The notes below the pieces were generated by a model, which was not told the DNA's origin, did not search any database, and was given only the letters and a program-made list of their open reading frames with translations. A stretch of DNA of 64,000 nt from Gemmatimonadota bacterium (lineage in GTDB: Bacteria > Gemmatimonadota > Gemmatimonadetes > Gemmatimonadales > GWC2-71-9): NCBI GenBank assembly GCA_022710485.1, contig JAKLGU010000009.1, positions 23,742 through 87,741 on the forward strand. Reading direction: 5' to 3'. Position numbers and translations under genes: made by a program. Positions 9,527 to 16,816 of the stretch are shown in pieces (position 1 is the first letter of the stretch; each line of letters starts with the position of its first letter).

Positions 9527-10351
9527 ATGACCCCCAAAGATAGCCTGCCCCACGGGGCCCCGTCAGCGAACCGCGCACCGCTCCCCTGGGCCCGCCTGGC
9601 GCTGGCCGGCCTCGGCGCGCTCCTCGTGCTCTTCATCGTGGGGCCGCTCCTCCGCCTGCTCATCCTGGCGACACCCGCGAGCCTCGGCGAGGCCCTGCGC
9701 GACCAGGAGCTGCTCGCCTCCATCGCGCTCACGGTGAGCACCGCCACCGCGGCGACCCTCATCGGCGCGCTCCTCGGCGTGCCGCTCGCGTACCTCCTCG
9801 CCCGCCGCTCCTTTCGTGGCCGCCGGATCGTCGAGGCGCTCGTGGAACTGCCGGTCGTCATCCCTCATCCGGTCGCCGGCATCGCCCTCCTGCTCTTTCT
9901 CGGGAGGAACTCGGCGGTGGGCGGGGCATTCGCCCGGCTGGGCCTGGAGTTCGTGAACCACGTTCCCGGCATCGTGGCGGGCATGCTCTTCGTGTCGGTG
10001 CCGATCCTGGTCAGCGGCGCCCGCGAGGCGTTTCGCGCCGTGGACCCGCGGCTGGAGCGTGTGGCACGGACGCTTGGGGATCCCCCGGCGGTCGTGTTCC
10101 GGCGCGTGACGCTCCCGCTCGCGGGACGTGGCGTTCTGGCCGCCGCCGTCCTCGCCTGGGCACGGAGCGTGAGCGAGTTCGGCGCCATCGTCATCCTGAC
10201 CTACAACCCGCAGGTGGCGAGCGTCCTGATCTACGACCGCTTCACCACCCTCGGGCTCCCTGCAGCCGTGCCCGCCTCGCTCCTCCTCCTGGCGGTGGCC
10301 CTCGGCGTCTTCGCGCTCGTGCGCATGCTCCAGCCGGCGGAGCGCCGATGA
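9527..10351 (+). CDS. ABC transporter permease, molybdate/tungstate type
   Basis: 274-residue inner-membrane permease with about six hydrophobic segments. It carries the EAA-loop signature of binding-protein-dependent importers (RVARTLGDPPAVVFRRVTLPLAGRGVLAA, about residues 178-206). Helical pattern and length are closest to ModB/WtpB/CysT-type permeases for oxyanions. The stop overlaps the ATP-binding gene (ATGA). No periplasmic binding protein gene lies on either side. Molybdate or tungstate is the favoured substrate, with sulfate as the alternative. The call depends partly on the TOBE/Mop-like tail of the ATPase. Confidence 0.8.
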   Translation: MTPKDSLPHGAPSANRAPLPWARLALAGLGALLVLFIVGPLLRLLILATPASLGEALRDQELLASIALTVSTATAATLIGALLGVPLAYLLARRSFRGRRIVEALVELPVVIPHPVAGIALLLFLGRNSAVGGAFARLGLEFVNHVPGIVAGMLFVSVPILVSGAREAFRAVDPRLERVARTLGDPPAVVFRRVTLPLAGRGVLAAAVLAWARSVSEFGAIVILTYNPQVASVLIYDRFTTLGLPAAVPASLLLLAVALGVFALVRMLQPAERR

Positions 10352-11415
10352 TCCGCCTCGAGGGGCTCTCGGTCCGGGTCGGCGACTTCCTGCTGCAGGA
10401 CATCTCGTTCGAGGTGCCCGCAGGAGGCTACGGGCTCCTCATCGGACCCTCCGGCTCCGGAAAGACCACGCTGCTCGAGACGGTGGCCGGCCACGTCGCG
10501 CCGCTCGGGGGAAGGGTGCATCTCCACGGCGAGGACATGACCGGCGTGACCCCCGAACGGCGGGGCGTCGGGTTCGTCTACCAGAATTACCACCTCTTCC
10601 CGCACCTCGATGTCCGCGAGAACATCCGGTACGGACTGGTCCGGGGCCCCCTCTCCGCTCCGCAGCAGATGGAGCGGGTCCGCGAGCTTGCGGAGCTTCT
10701 CGGGATCGAACCTCTCCTCGACCGGTCCGTGCACCGGCTGAGCGGCGGCGAGACCCAGCGCGTGGCGCTCGCGCGGGCCCTGGCACCGCGACCGAGCATC
10801 CTCCTGCTCGACGAGCCGTTCGCGGCGGTGGACCCCGCCACCCGGCACAACCTCCGGCGCGAGCTGCGGGCCATTCACACCCACGAGCGGGTCACGACGC
10901 TACAGGTGACGCACGACTTCGACGAGGCGCTCCGTCTCGGCGACGTGGTGGCCGTCATGGCGGAGGGCCGGATCGCCCAGCTCGGCCGCCCCGACGAGGT
11001 GTTCCGCTTCCCCAATTCGGCCTTCGTGGCGAGGTTCATCGGCACCGGCACCGTCCTGCTGGGCGAGGTGACCCGCCAGGCTCCCTTCGCCGATGGCGAC
11101 GGCCCCTTCGCCGCGTGGTTCGACAGCACGCCGCTTCGGTTGGAGATCGTCGCCGAGCGGGAGGGACCGGCGCATGCCGTGCTGCGGCCGGAAGACCTGA
11201 TGCTCAGCCGCGAGCCCCTGCAGGGCTCCGCAAGGAACCGGTTCGCCGCAGTGGTCAGCCGCGTCGAGCGCGTCGGGCCGGTAAGCTTCGTCCACTTGGA
11301 CGCCGGGAGGCCCCTGACCGCGGCCGTCACCACCGCATCCGCGGAAGAGCTCGGACTGCAGGCCGGCGTCGACGTCGTCGTGACCGTGAAAGCCACCGCC
11401 ATTCATCTCGTGTAG
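10348..11415 (+). CDS. ABC transporter ATP-binding protein with TOBE domain, molybdate/tungstate type
   Basis: 355-residue ATPase partner of the preceding permease. Walker A GPSGSGKTT is at residues 33-41, the Q-loop region is VYQNYHLFP, the signature is LSGGETQRVALARAL near 131-145 and Walker B is ILLLDEPFAAVDP near 151-163. After residue 235 comes a C-terminal TOBE/Mop-like domain ending in ELGLQAGVDVVVTVKATAIHLV-type sequence, typical of the ModC/CysA/WtpC group. It would couple ATP hydrolysis to oxyanion import. The stop is 15 bases before the next gene, a lipoprotein with no transporter features. Confidence 0.85.
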   Translation: MIRLEGLSVRVGDFLLQDISFEVPAGGYGLLIGPSGSGKTTLLETVAGHVAPLGGRVHLHGEDMTGVTPERRGVGFVYQNYHLFPHLDVRENIRYGLVRGPLSAPQQMERVRELAELLGIEPLLDRSVHRLSGGETQRVALARALAPRPSILLLDEPFAAVDPATRHNLRRELRAIHTHERVTTLQVTHDFDEALRLGDVVAVMAEGRIAQLGRPDEVFRFPNSAFVARFIGTGTVLLGEVTRQAPFADGDGPFAAWFDSTPLRLEIVAEREGPAHAVLRPEDLMLSREPLQGSARNRFAAVVSRVERVGPVSFVHLDAGRPLTAAVTTASAEELGLQAGVDVVVTVKATAIHLV

Positions 11416-11429
11416 TGAGGATCCGCCCG

Positions 11430-12458
11430 ATGCGAGCCAGAATCGCCTTCTCGTTCCTCCTCCTCGGCATCGCCGCCTGCGGCGACAAGTCCCCGCCCCC
11501 GCCGCCCGCCCCGCCGGTCGCGCTGTCGGTGCTCGCCACCGTCGGCGACAGCGCCTCGACCATCGAGGGAATCGCCGTAGTTGGCGGGCGGCTCTTCGTC
11601 TGCGACTGGAAGGATGGGACGATCTACCGGATCGACCCCGCCGACCCGGCGCCTGTGGCCGTGGGGGCACTCCCGATTGCGCCGGGTACCATTGTACTCG
11701 GCATCACGGCCGACGCACCGGGCAACCTGTACTTCGCGGTGCCGGAACCGGGCGTCATCTACCGGGTGGCGGCAGGCCGCCTCGGGGCCGCGGACTTCAA
11801 CCCGAAGAAGGATGCCAAGGTCTTCGCCACCGGGGCGCTGGGCGCCAACGCGATGGCCTTCGACCGCGCCGCCGGTCACCTCTGGATCACCGGTGGCCCG
11901 AGCGGCAACCTCTACCACGTCGGCCCGGAGGGCGGCGCCGTGGCGGTCGCCGCGAGCGGGTACGCAACGATGGCCGCCGACACGACCATGCCGGTGCGGG
12001 TGTATGTCGTCAACGGCATCGCGATCGACAGCAACGGCGTGATTTACACTGCCAACACCGGCACCGGGGAAATCACCCGGATCCTCATCGGCGCCGGCTA
12101 CACTCCCGCCTCGACCACGACATTCGCCCGTGATCCCCGCCTGGTCGGCGCCGACGGGCTCTCCATGGACGGCCAGGGCAACCTCTGGGTGGACGCCAAC
12201 TTCAGGAACACGCTGGCTCGCGTCGGCCCCGACGGCAGGGTGACCATCGTGGCTTCGAGCACCCCAGACGGGAACTACGCCGACTCCACGATGGTGCCCG
12301 ACTACCCGCAGACCGGCGCGGGAAACGCCCTCCGGTTCCCGGCGGAGATGACGCGGATCGGAAACACGATGTACATCGCCAACCTCAACTTCCCGATCGG
12401 CGCCAACACCGGCCAGCCGGTCAAGGGTGCCACGGTGGCGGCGGTGACGCTCCCCTGA
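11430..12458 (+). CDS. Secreted lipoprotein with NHL/SMP-30-like beta-propeller
   Basis: 342 residues. The N-terminus is a lipoprotein signal with lipobox GIAAC (Cys about residue 15), then a low-complexity PPPPPAPP linker. The rest is a series of blades of the SMP-30/NHL-repeat style (GIAVVGGRLFVCDWKDGTIYRID, LGITADAPGNLYFAVPEPGVIYRV, NGIAIDSNGVIYTANTGTGEITRI, GLSMDGQGNLWVDANF). Such proteins often bind sugars, lactones or partner proteins. No catalytic set is obvious. The gene follows the ABC ATPase closely and may be co-transcribed, but it is not a solute-binding protein. A few bases downstream begins dinB. Confidence 0.72.
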   Translation: MRARIAFSFLLLGIAACGDKSPPPPPAPPVALSVLATVGDSASTIEGIAVVGGRLFVCDWKDGTIYRIDPADPAPVAVGALPIAPGTIVLGITADAPGNLYFAVPEPGVIYRVAAGRLGAADFNPKKDAKVFATGALGANAMAFDRAAGHLWITGGPSGNLYHVGPEGGAVAVAASGYATMAADTTMPVRVYVVNGIAIDSNGVIYTANTGTGEITRILIGAGYTPASTTTFARDPRLVGADGLSMDGQGNLWVDANFRNTLARVGPDGRVTIVASSTPDGNYADSTMVPDYPQTGAGNALRFPAEMTRIGNTMYIANLNFPIGANTGQPVKGATVAAVTLP

Positions 12459-12462
12459 CCAG

Positions 12463-13644
12463 GTGACCACCCGCTTCCTGCACGTCGACCTTGACGCCTT
12501 CTTCGTGGAGGTCTGCCGCCAGCTCCGTCCGGAGCTTCGCGCGGTGGACCTCCTCGTCGTCGGGGGGGACCCGAAGGGACGTGGAGTGGTGCAGTCGGCG
12601 TCGTACGGCGCGCGAGCCTTCGGCGTGCGGGCGGGGATGGCGTCGGCCGAGGCGGCGCGCCGCTGTCCCGGCGCCGTCTTCGTCCGCACCGCGTTCGACG
12701 ACTATCGCCGCGCCTCCCGCGCGGTGCGCCAGGTCCTGCAGGAGTTCTCGCCGCTCGTCGTGATGGCGTCCCTCGACGAGGGCTACCTCGATTTTTCGGG
12801 CACCGACCGGCTCCATCCGGTGTCGCTGCTCCCGGTGGCGGAGCGGCTCCGCGACCGCGTGCGGGACGAGGCGGGGCTCGACTGCAGCATCGGGATCGGG
12901 CCGAACCGCATGATCGCCAAGCTCGCTTCCGATGCCGCCAAGCCGCGGGGGCTGATGGAAGTGCGGGAGGGGTGGGAGGAGGGATTCGTGGCGGGCCTGC
13001 CCCTCAAGGCGCTTCCGGGCGTCGGGCCAAGGACCGCGAGCCGTCTCGAGTCGCTCGGACTCACCGAAGTGTGGCAGGTGCAGGCCCGGCCGATCGCCGA
13101 ACTGGAGAGGATCCTCGGACCGGACGCCAAGGCCTTGAAGCGGCGCGCCCACGGCCACGGGGGCCGGGTGCTCCGGGCACGCCAGGAGACGAAGTCGGTG
13201 AGCCGAGAGACCACCCTCGAGAAGGACACCGCCGACCCTGCCAAACTCGAGCGGATCCTGCTTCGGCTGTCGGCCCACGTGGCGAGCCAGCTCCGCGGCG
13301 AAGGGCTGGCGGCGCGGACCGTGACCCTCAAGCTCCGCCACGGTGACTTCGTCACGATCACAAGGAGCCTGACGCTGCCGGCCGCCACGGACCTCGATGC
13401 GGACATCCTGGGAGCCGCCCGGGGGCTGCTGAGGACCGCGTTCGAGGAGGTGCGGCGGCGAGGCCGGGGGGTGCGGCTGGTGGGGGTGGCGGCGACCAAT
13501 CTGGTGGAGGCTCCAGGTGCCGATCTGTTCGAGGCCCCCGAGCGAACGAAGCTCCGGCAGCTGACCTCGGCCGTGGACCGGGTCCGGGAACGATTCGGGT
13601 TTGACGCGGCGCAGCCAGGCAGCCTCGTGAAGAAGCCCAAATGA
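12463..13644 (+). CDS. dinB: DNA polymerase IV (Y-family translesion polymerase)
   Basis: 393-residue Y-family DNA polymerase. Catalytic carboxylates are present in HVDLDAFF (Asp9, Asp11) and SLDEGYLD (Asp105, Glu106). The palm motif SIGIGPNRMIAKLASDAAKP and a helix-hairpin-helix (LPGVGPRTASRLESLG, near 187-202) follow, then a little-finger domain from about residue 240. It copies past damaged bases with low fidelity. The initiation codon is GTG, four bases after the lipoprotein stop. No LexA-like box is visible nearby. A large imperfect hairpin follows the stop. Confidence 0.9.
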   Translation: MTTRFLHVDLDAFFVEVCRQLRPELRAVDLLVVGGDPKGRGVVQSASYGARAFGVRAGMASAEAARRCPGAVFVRTAFDDYRRASRAVRQVLQEFSPLVVMASLDEGYLDFSGTDRLHPVSLLPVAERLRDRVRDEAGLDCSIGIGPNRMIAKLASDAAKPRGLMEVREGWEEGFVAGLPLKALPGVGPRTASRLESLGLTEVWQVQARPIAELERILGPDAKALKRRAHGHGGRVLRARQETKSVSRETTLEKDTADPAKLERILLRLSAHVASQLRGEGLAARTVTLKLRHGDFVTITRSLTLPAATDLDADILGAARGLLRTAFEEVRRRGRGVRLVGVAATNLVEAPGADLFEAPERTKLRQLTSAVDRVRERFGFDAAQPGSLVKKPK

Positions 13645-13656
13645 GTTCTTCGCGTC

Positions 13657-13720
13657 CTTTGCGGTTCTTTCCGCCTTTGCGGTAAAAGCTCTTACCGCGA
13701 AGGCGCAAAGAGCCGCGAAG
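13657..13720. repeat. 64-bp imperfect inverted repeat after dinB
   Basis: Two 33-base arms (13657-13689 and 13688-13720) meet at AGCT and match at 28 of 33 positions. Four of the five mismatches are transitions that still allow G-U pairs in one of the two RNA strands. The arms consist of repeated CTTTGCGG/CTTCGCGG-type octamers. The structure could terminate dinB transcription. It also resembles the dispersed 'TTTGCG' intergenic repeats seen in other genomes, so it may be a repetitive element rather than a dedicated terminator. Confidence 0.6.
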
Positions 13721-13766
13721 CCCCTCCCGACCCCAGACACCTTGTTTTTCTTGGTCCGCCTCCCCA

Positions 13767-13788
13767 ACTTGCTATACGTAAAGCAAGT
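13767..13788. promoter_or_regulatory. Probable TetR operator (near-perfect 22-bp palindrome)
   Basis: ACTTGCT and AGCAAGT arms flank a central TACGTA. Only one symmetric position pair breaks the dyad over 22 bases. It ends 17 bases before the ATG of the TetR-family gene, where autoregulatory TetR operators usually lie. It overlaps a weak -10-like TATACG (13773-13778). It would control the whole tetR-acyl-CoA dehydrogenase-queF unit. Confidence 0.7.
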
Positions 13789-13804
13789 GCCAGTGGGAGG
13801 TGTC

Positions 13805-14473
13805 ATGGTCGCTGCTGCCCCTCAATTGTTCGAGCCCAACCGCCCCGGCTCCCGGACCACCCGAGAGGCGGTGCTCGATGCCGCCGAGCGGCTCTTCGCC
13901 GAGCGGGGGTTCGAGGCCACCAGCCTCACCGATGTCGGCGCGGCCGCCGGGGTCTCCCGCGGCACGCCGGGCTACTTCTTCGGCTCCAAGGCCGACCTCT
14001 ACCGGGCCGTCCTGGAGCGCTGCTTTTCCGAGGTTCGATCCGCGGTCCGGAGTGGCCGCGAGCGGGCGCTCGCCAGCGGCGAGCCGCGGGAAACGGTGCT
14101 CGCCGGGGTCGTCTCCGAGTATTTCGACTTCATCACCGCCAACCCGAACTTCGTGCGCCTCATCGAGTGGGAGGCGCTGACGGGGGGCCGCACGCTGCAG
14201 GACGTCCCTCCGCACGTCGAGGCCGCCCAGGAAGCGCTGGCGGCCCTGACCGACGAGGTGGCGCTCGATGCCGCGCACCCCGAGGAGGCGGCGCAGCTCC
14301 TCCTGAGCGTGATCGGCCTCTGCTGGTTCCCGCTGGTCCACTCCGGGACGATGCTCCGCGCCATGGGCATCGACGCCGCGGATCCCTCATTTCTCCAGGC
14401 GCGCAAGCGCCACGTGATCGACCTCGTGCTCTCGGGCACGCTGGGCCGGTCCCAATCCCGACTCCCTAGCTGA
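13805..14473 (+). CDS. TetR/AcrR-family transcriptional regulator
   Basis: 222 residues. The N-terminal helix-turn-helix is clear: TREAVLDAAERLFAERGFEATSLTDVGAAAGVSRGTPGYFFGSKADLYRAV at about residues 19-69. The C-terminal helical ligand domain is of the type that often senses acyl-CoA or other hydrophobic ligands. A GGGAGG lies 5 bases before the chosen ATG. It sits 13 bases upstream of an acyl-CoA dehydrogenase gene, so regulation of fatty-acid oxidation, as by FadR/PsrA-like TetR proteins, is the likely role. This is inferred from context. Confidence 0.88.
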   Translation: MVAAAPQLFEPNRPGSRTTREAVLDAAERLFAERGFEATSLTDVGAAAGVSRGTPGYFFGSKADLYRAVLERCFSEVRSAVRSGRERALASGEPRETVLAGVVSEYFDFITANPNFVRLIEWEALTGGRTLQDVPPHVEAAQEALAALTDEVALDAAHPEEAAQLLLSVIGLCWFPLVHSGTMLRAMGIDAADPSFLQARKRHVIDLVLSGTLGRSQSRLPS

Positions 14474-14486
14474 GCGTGAGACCGAT

Positions 14487-16343
14487 ATGACAACCGCCAT
14501 CAAGCAGCCGACGCACGCCGACCTCGCGCCGAAGACGACCGAGCAGGAAGCTCGCGACGTCGCCGAGGCCGCACGCGAGCAGGAGTGGCAGTCGCGGAGC
14601 TTCGTCCGCGAGCTCTTCGAGGGGGATTTCGACCTCGACCTGATCCACCCCTTCCCGGAGCCCGACCCGGCCGACCTGGCCAGGGCCAAGCCGTTCATGG
14701 AGCGGCTGGAGAAGTTCATGCGGGACAAGGTGGACAGCGACAAGATCGACCGCGAGGGCAAGATTCCGCCCGAGATCATCGAGGAACTCCGGCAGATGGG
14801 CGCCTTCGGCATCAAGATCGCCCCGGAGTACGGCGGCATGGGGCTGAGCCAGTACAGCTACACCAAGGCGATCAGCCTGGTGACCAGCAACGACGGCAGC
14901 ATGACGGCGCTCCTTTCCGCAGCCCAGTCCATCGGCGTGCCGGTGCCGCTCAAGCTCTTCGGCACCGACGCACAGAAGAAGAAGTACCTCCCGCGGCTCG
15001 CCAAGGGCGCCATCTCGGCGTTCGCCCTGACCGAGCGCGGCGTCGGCTCCGATCCCGCGGGCGTGGCCACGACCGCCGTGCTGTCGCCGGACGGCACCCA
15101 CTACATCCTCAACGGCGAGAAGCTCTGGTGCACCAACGGCACCATCGCCGAGCTGATGGTGGTCATGGCCCGCACCGGCAAGAAGATCAGCGCCTTCATC
15201 GTCGAGGCCGACTGGCCGGGCGTCGAGGTGGTCGAGCGGCTCCACTTCATGGGGCTCAAGGCCATCGAGAACGGGGTGATCCGCTTCACCAACGTGAAGG
15301 TGCCGGTGGAGAACATCATCTGGGGGGAGGGCAAGGGCCTCAAGCTCGCCCTGGTGACGCTCAACACCGGACGGCTCACGCTGCCGGCCTCCTGCGCCGC
15401 GGGCGCCAAGCGCTCGCTGGAGATCGCCCGCATCTGGGCCGCGGAGCGCCAGCAGTGGGGCGCGCCGATCGGCAAGCACGACGCCGTGGCCCAGAAGCTC
15501 GGGCGCATGGCGGCCGACACCTTCGCCATGGACTCGGTGAGCGACCTCGCCTCGCTCATGGCCGACCGCGGCACCGTGGACATCCGCCTCGAGGCCGCCA
15601 TGGCCAAGATGTGGAACTCCGAGGTCGGCTGGCGGATCGTGGACGACCTGCTGCAGATCAAGGGCGGGCGCGGCTACGAGACGGCCGACAGCCTTCGGAG
15701 CCGGGGCGAGCGCCCCGATCCGGTCGAGCGCATGATGCGCGACTACCGCATCAACCTGATCTTCGAGGGTTCGAGCGAAATCATGCGCCTCTTCATCGCC
15801 CGTGAGGCAGTGGACACCCACCTGAAGGTGGCCGGCGCCCTCATCGACCCGAAGTCTTCCGCGGGCACCAAGGTCAAGGCGCTCTTCGGCGCCGGCGCCT
15901 TCTACGCCCTCTGGTATCCCAAGCTCTGGGTCGGGTTCAAGGGCCGCTTCGGTTACGGCGCCTTCGGGCCGCTGGCCACGCACCTCCGGTTCGCGGAGCG
16001 GCGGTCGCGGAAGCTGGCGCGGACCCTCTTCCACGCCATGGTCCGGTTCGGTCCCAAGCTCGAGAAGCGGCAGGCCGTCCTCGGGCGCCTGGTCGAGATC
16101 GGCGCGGAGCTCTTTGCCATCTCGGCCACGATCAGCCGGGCGCAGGCGATGGTCAAGAAGAACCCGGCCGACCGCTCGCCCATCGAGCTGGCCGACGCCT
16201 TTGCGCGGAACGCCCGCCGCCGGATCGATGAGCGCTTCGCCGCCGTCTTCGATAACGAGGACGTGGTCAACTACGCGATCGCGCAGCAGACCACCGCCGG
16301 GAAGTTCGCGTGGGTGGAATCCGGCATGGTGCGGGAGAAGTAG
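14487..16343 (+). CDS. Acyl-CoA dehydrogenase family protein
   Basis: 618-residue flavoprotein, longer than the usual 380-400 because of an N-terminal extension (about 70 residues) and a C-terminal helical domain (from about 450). Core motifs are present: FALTERGVGSDPAG near 175-188, the FAD/acyl-binding WCTNG segment, RQQWGAPIGKHDAVAQKLGRMA-type helix near 318-340, and FEGSSEIMRLFIAREA near 425-440. It would remove alpha,beta hydrogens from an acyl-CoA and pass electrons to electron-transfer flavoprotein. The two extensions resemble long-chain FadE/VLCAD-like enzymes. Probably controlled by the adjacent TetR protein. Confidence 0.88.
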   Translation: MTTAIKQPTHADLAPKTTEQEARDVAEAAREQEWQSRSFVRELFEGDFDLDLIHPFPEPDPADLARAKPFMERLEKFMRDKVDSDKIDREGKIPPEIIEELRQMGAFGIKIAPEYGGMGLSQYSYTKAISLVTSNDGSMTALLSAAQSIGVPVPLKLFGTDAQKKKYLPRLAKGAISAFALTERGVGSDPAGVATTAVLSPDGTHYILNGEKLWCTNGTIAELMVVMARTGKKISAFIVEADWPGVEVVERLHFMGLKAIENGVIRFTNVKVPVENIIWGEGKGLKLALVTLNTGRLTLPASCAAGAKRSLEIARIWAAERQQWGAPIGKHDAVAQKLGRMAADTFAMDSVSDLASLMADRGTVDIRLEAAMAKMWNSEVGWRIVDDLLQIKGGRGYETADSLRSRGERPDPVERMMRDYRINLIFEGSSEIMRLFIAREAVDTHLKVAGALIDPKSSAGTKVKALFGAGAFYALWYPKLWVGFKGRFGYGAFGPLATHLRFAERRSRKLARTLFHAMVRFGPKLEKRQAVLGRLVEIGAELFAISATISRAQAMVKKNPADRSPIELADAFARNARRRIDERFAAVFDNEDVVNYAIAQQTTAGKFAWVESGMVREK

Positions 16344-16344
16344 G

Positions 16345-16740
16345 ATGGCGACCCCCGAGGGCCGGTCCCTCCCGTTCGTCGGTCCGGAGCACGTGGACGT
16401 GGCCGTGCTCGAGACCTTCCCGTACGAGGGGCCGGCGCAGGAGATCGTCACCAGCACCGACGAGTTCAGCGCCGTCTGCCCCTACAGCGGGCTGCCCGAC
16501 TTCGCGACGCTGACGGTCACCTACGTGCCCGGAAAGTCGTGCATCGAGCTGAAGAGCCTCAAGTACTACGTCACGAGCTACCGCAACGTGGGGATCTTCC
16601 AGGAGCACGCCACGGCCAGGATCGCGGAGGACCTCTTCAAGGTGCTCTCCCCGGCCCGCCTCACGGTGGAAACGGTCTACAACGTCCGCGGGGGGTTCCT
16701 GACGACCTGCACGGTGACGCTGCCGACGCCTTCCCGGTAG
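16345..16740 (+). CDS. queF: NADPH-dependent 7-cyano-7-deazaguanine reductase (preQ0 reductase)
   Basis: 131-residue, type-I (short, unimodular) QueF. It reduces preQ0 to preQ1 in queuosine biosynthesis. The catalytic Cys45 is in SAVCPYSGLPD with Asp52, and the QueF motif ELKSLKYY follows at 68-75, then SYRN and QEH with His88. The ATG comes one base after the acyl-CoA dehydrogenase stop, with GGGAGAAG as ribosome site inside that gene. Its partners queC and queE are 15 kb away in the same window. Why it sits in a fatty-acid operon is unclear. Confidence 0.95.
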   Translation: MATPEGRSLPFVGPEHVDVAVLETFPYEGPAQEIVTSTDEFSAVCPYSGLPDFATLTVTYVPGKSCIELKSLKYYVTSYRNVGIFQEHATARIAEDLFKVLSPARLTVETVYNVRGGFLTTCTVTLPTPSR

Positions 16741-16816
16741 CCGTTCCTCCGGATCGACTCCCCTAGCCCTTTCGGCCGACCCGCGTAGGTTGACGCGGTC
16801 GGTCGAAGGGAGGGGT

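Noticed and set aside
8945..9553. Longer ferritin reading frame starting at 9553
   Set aside because: The added residues do not resemble ferritin, run through the divergent promoter, and lack the strong ribosome site seen at 9445.
13657..13720. tRNA gene or insertion-sequence end
   Set aside because: The hairpin is one long stem with no cloverleaf arms, and no transposase or target duplication is nearby.
14466..16457. 663-residue minus-strand frame opposite the acyl-CoA dehydrogenase gene
   Set aside because: Mirror frame without family features. The plus-strand gene is complete.
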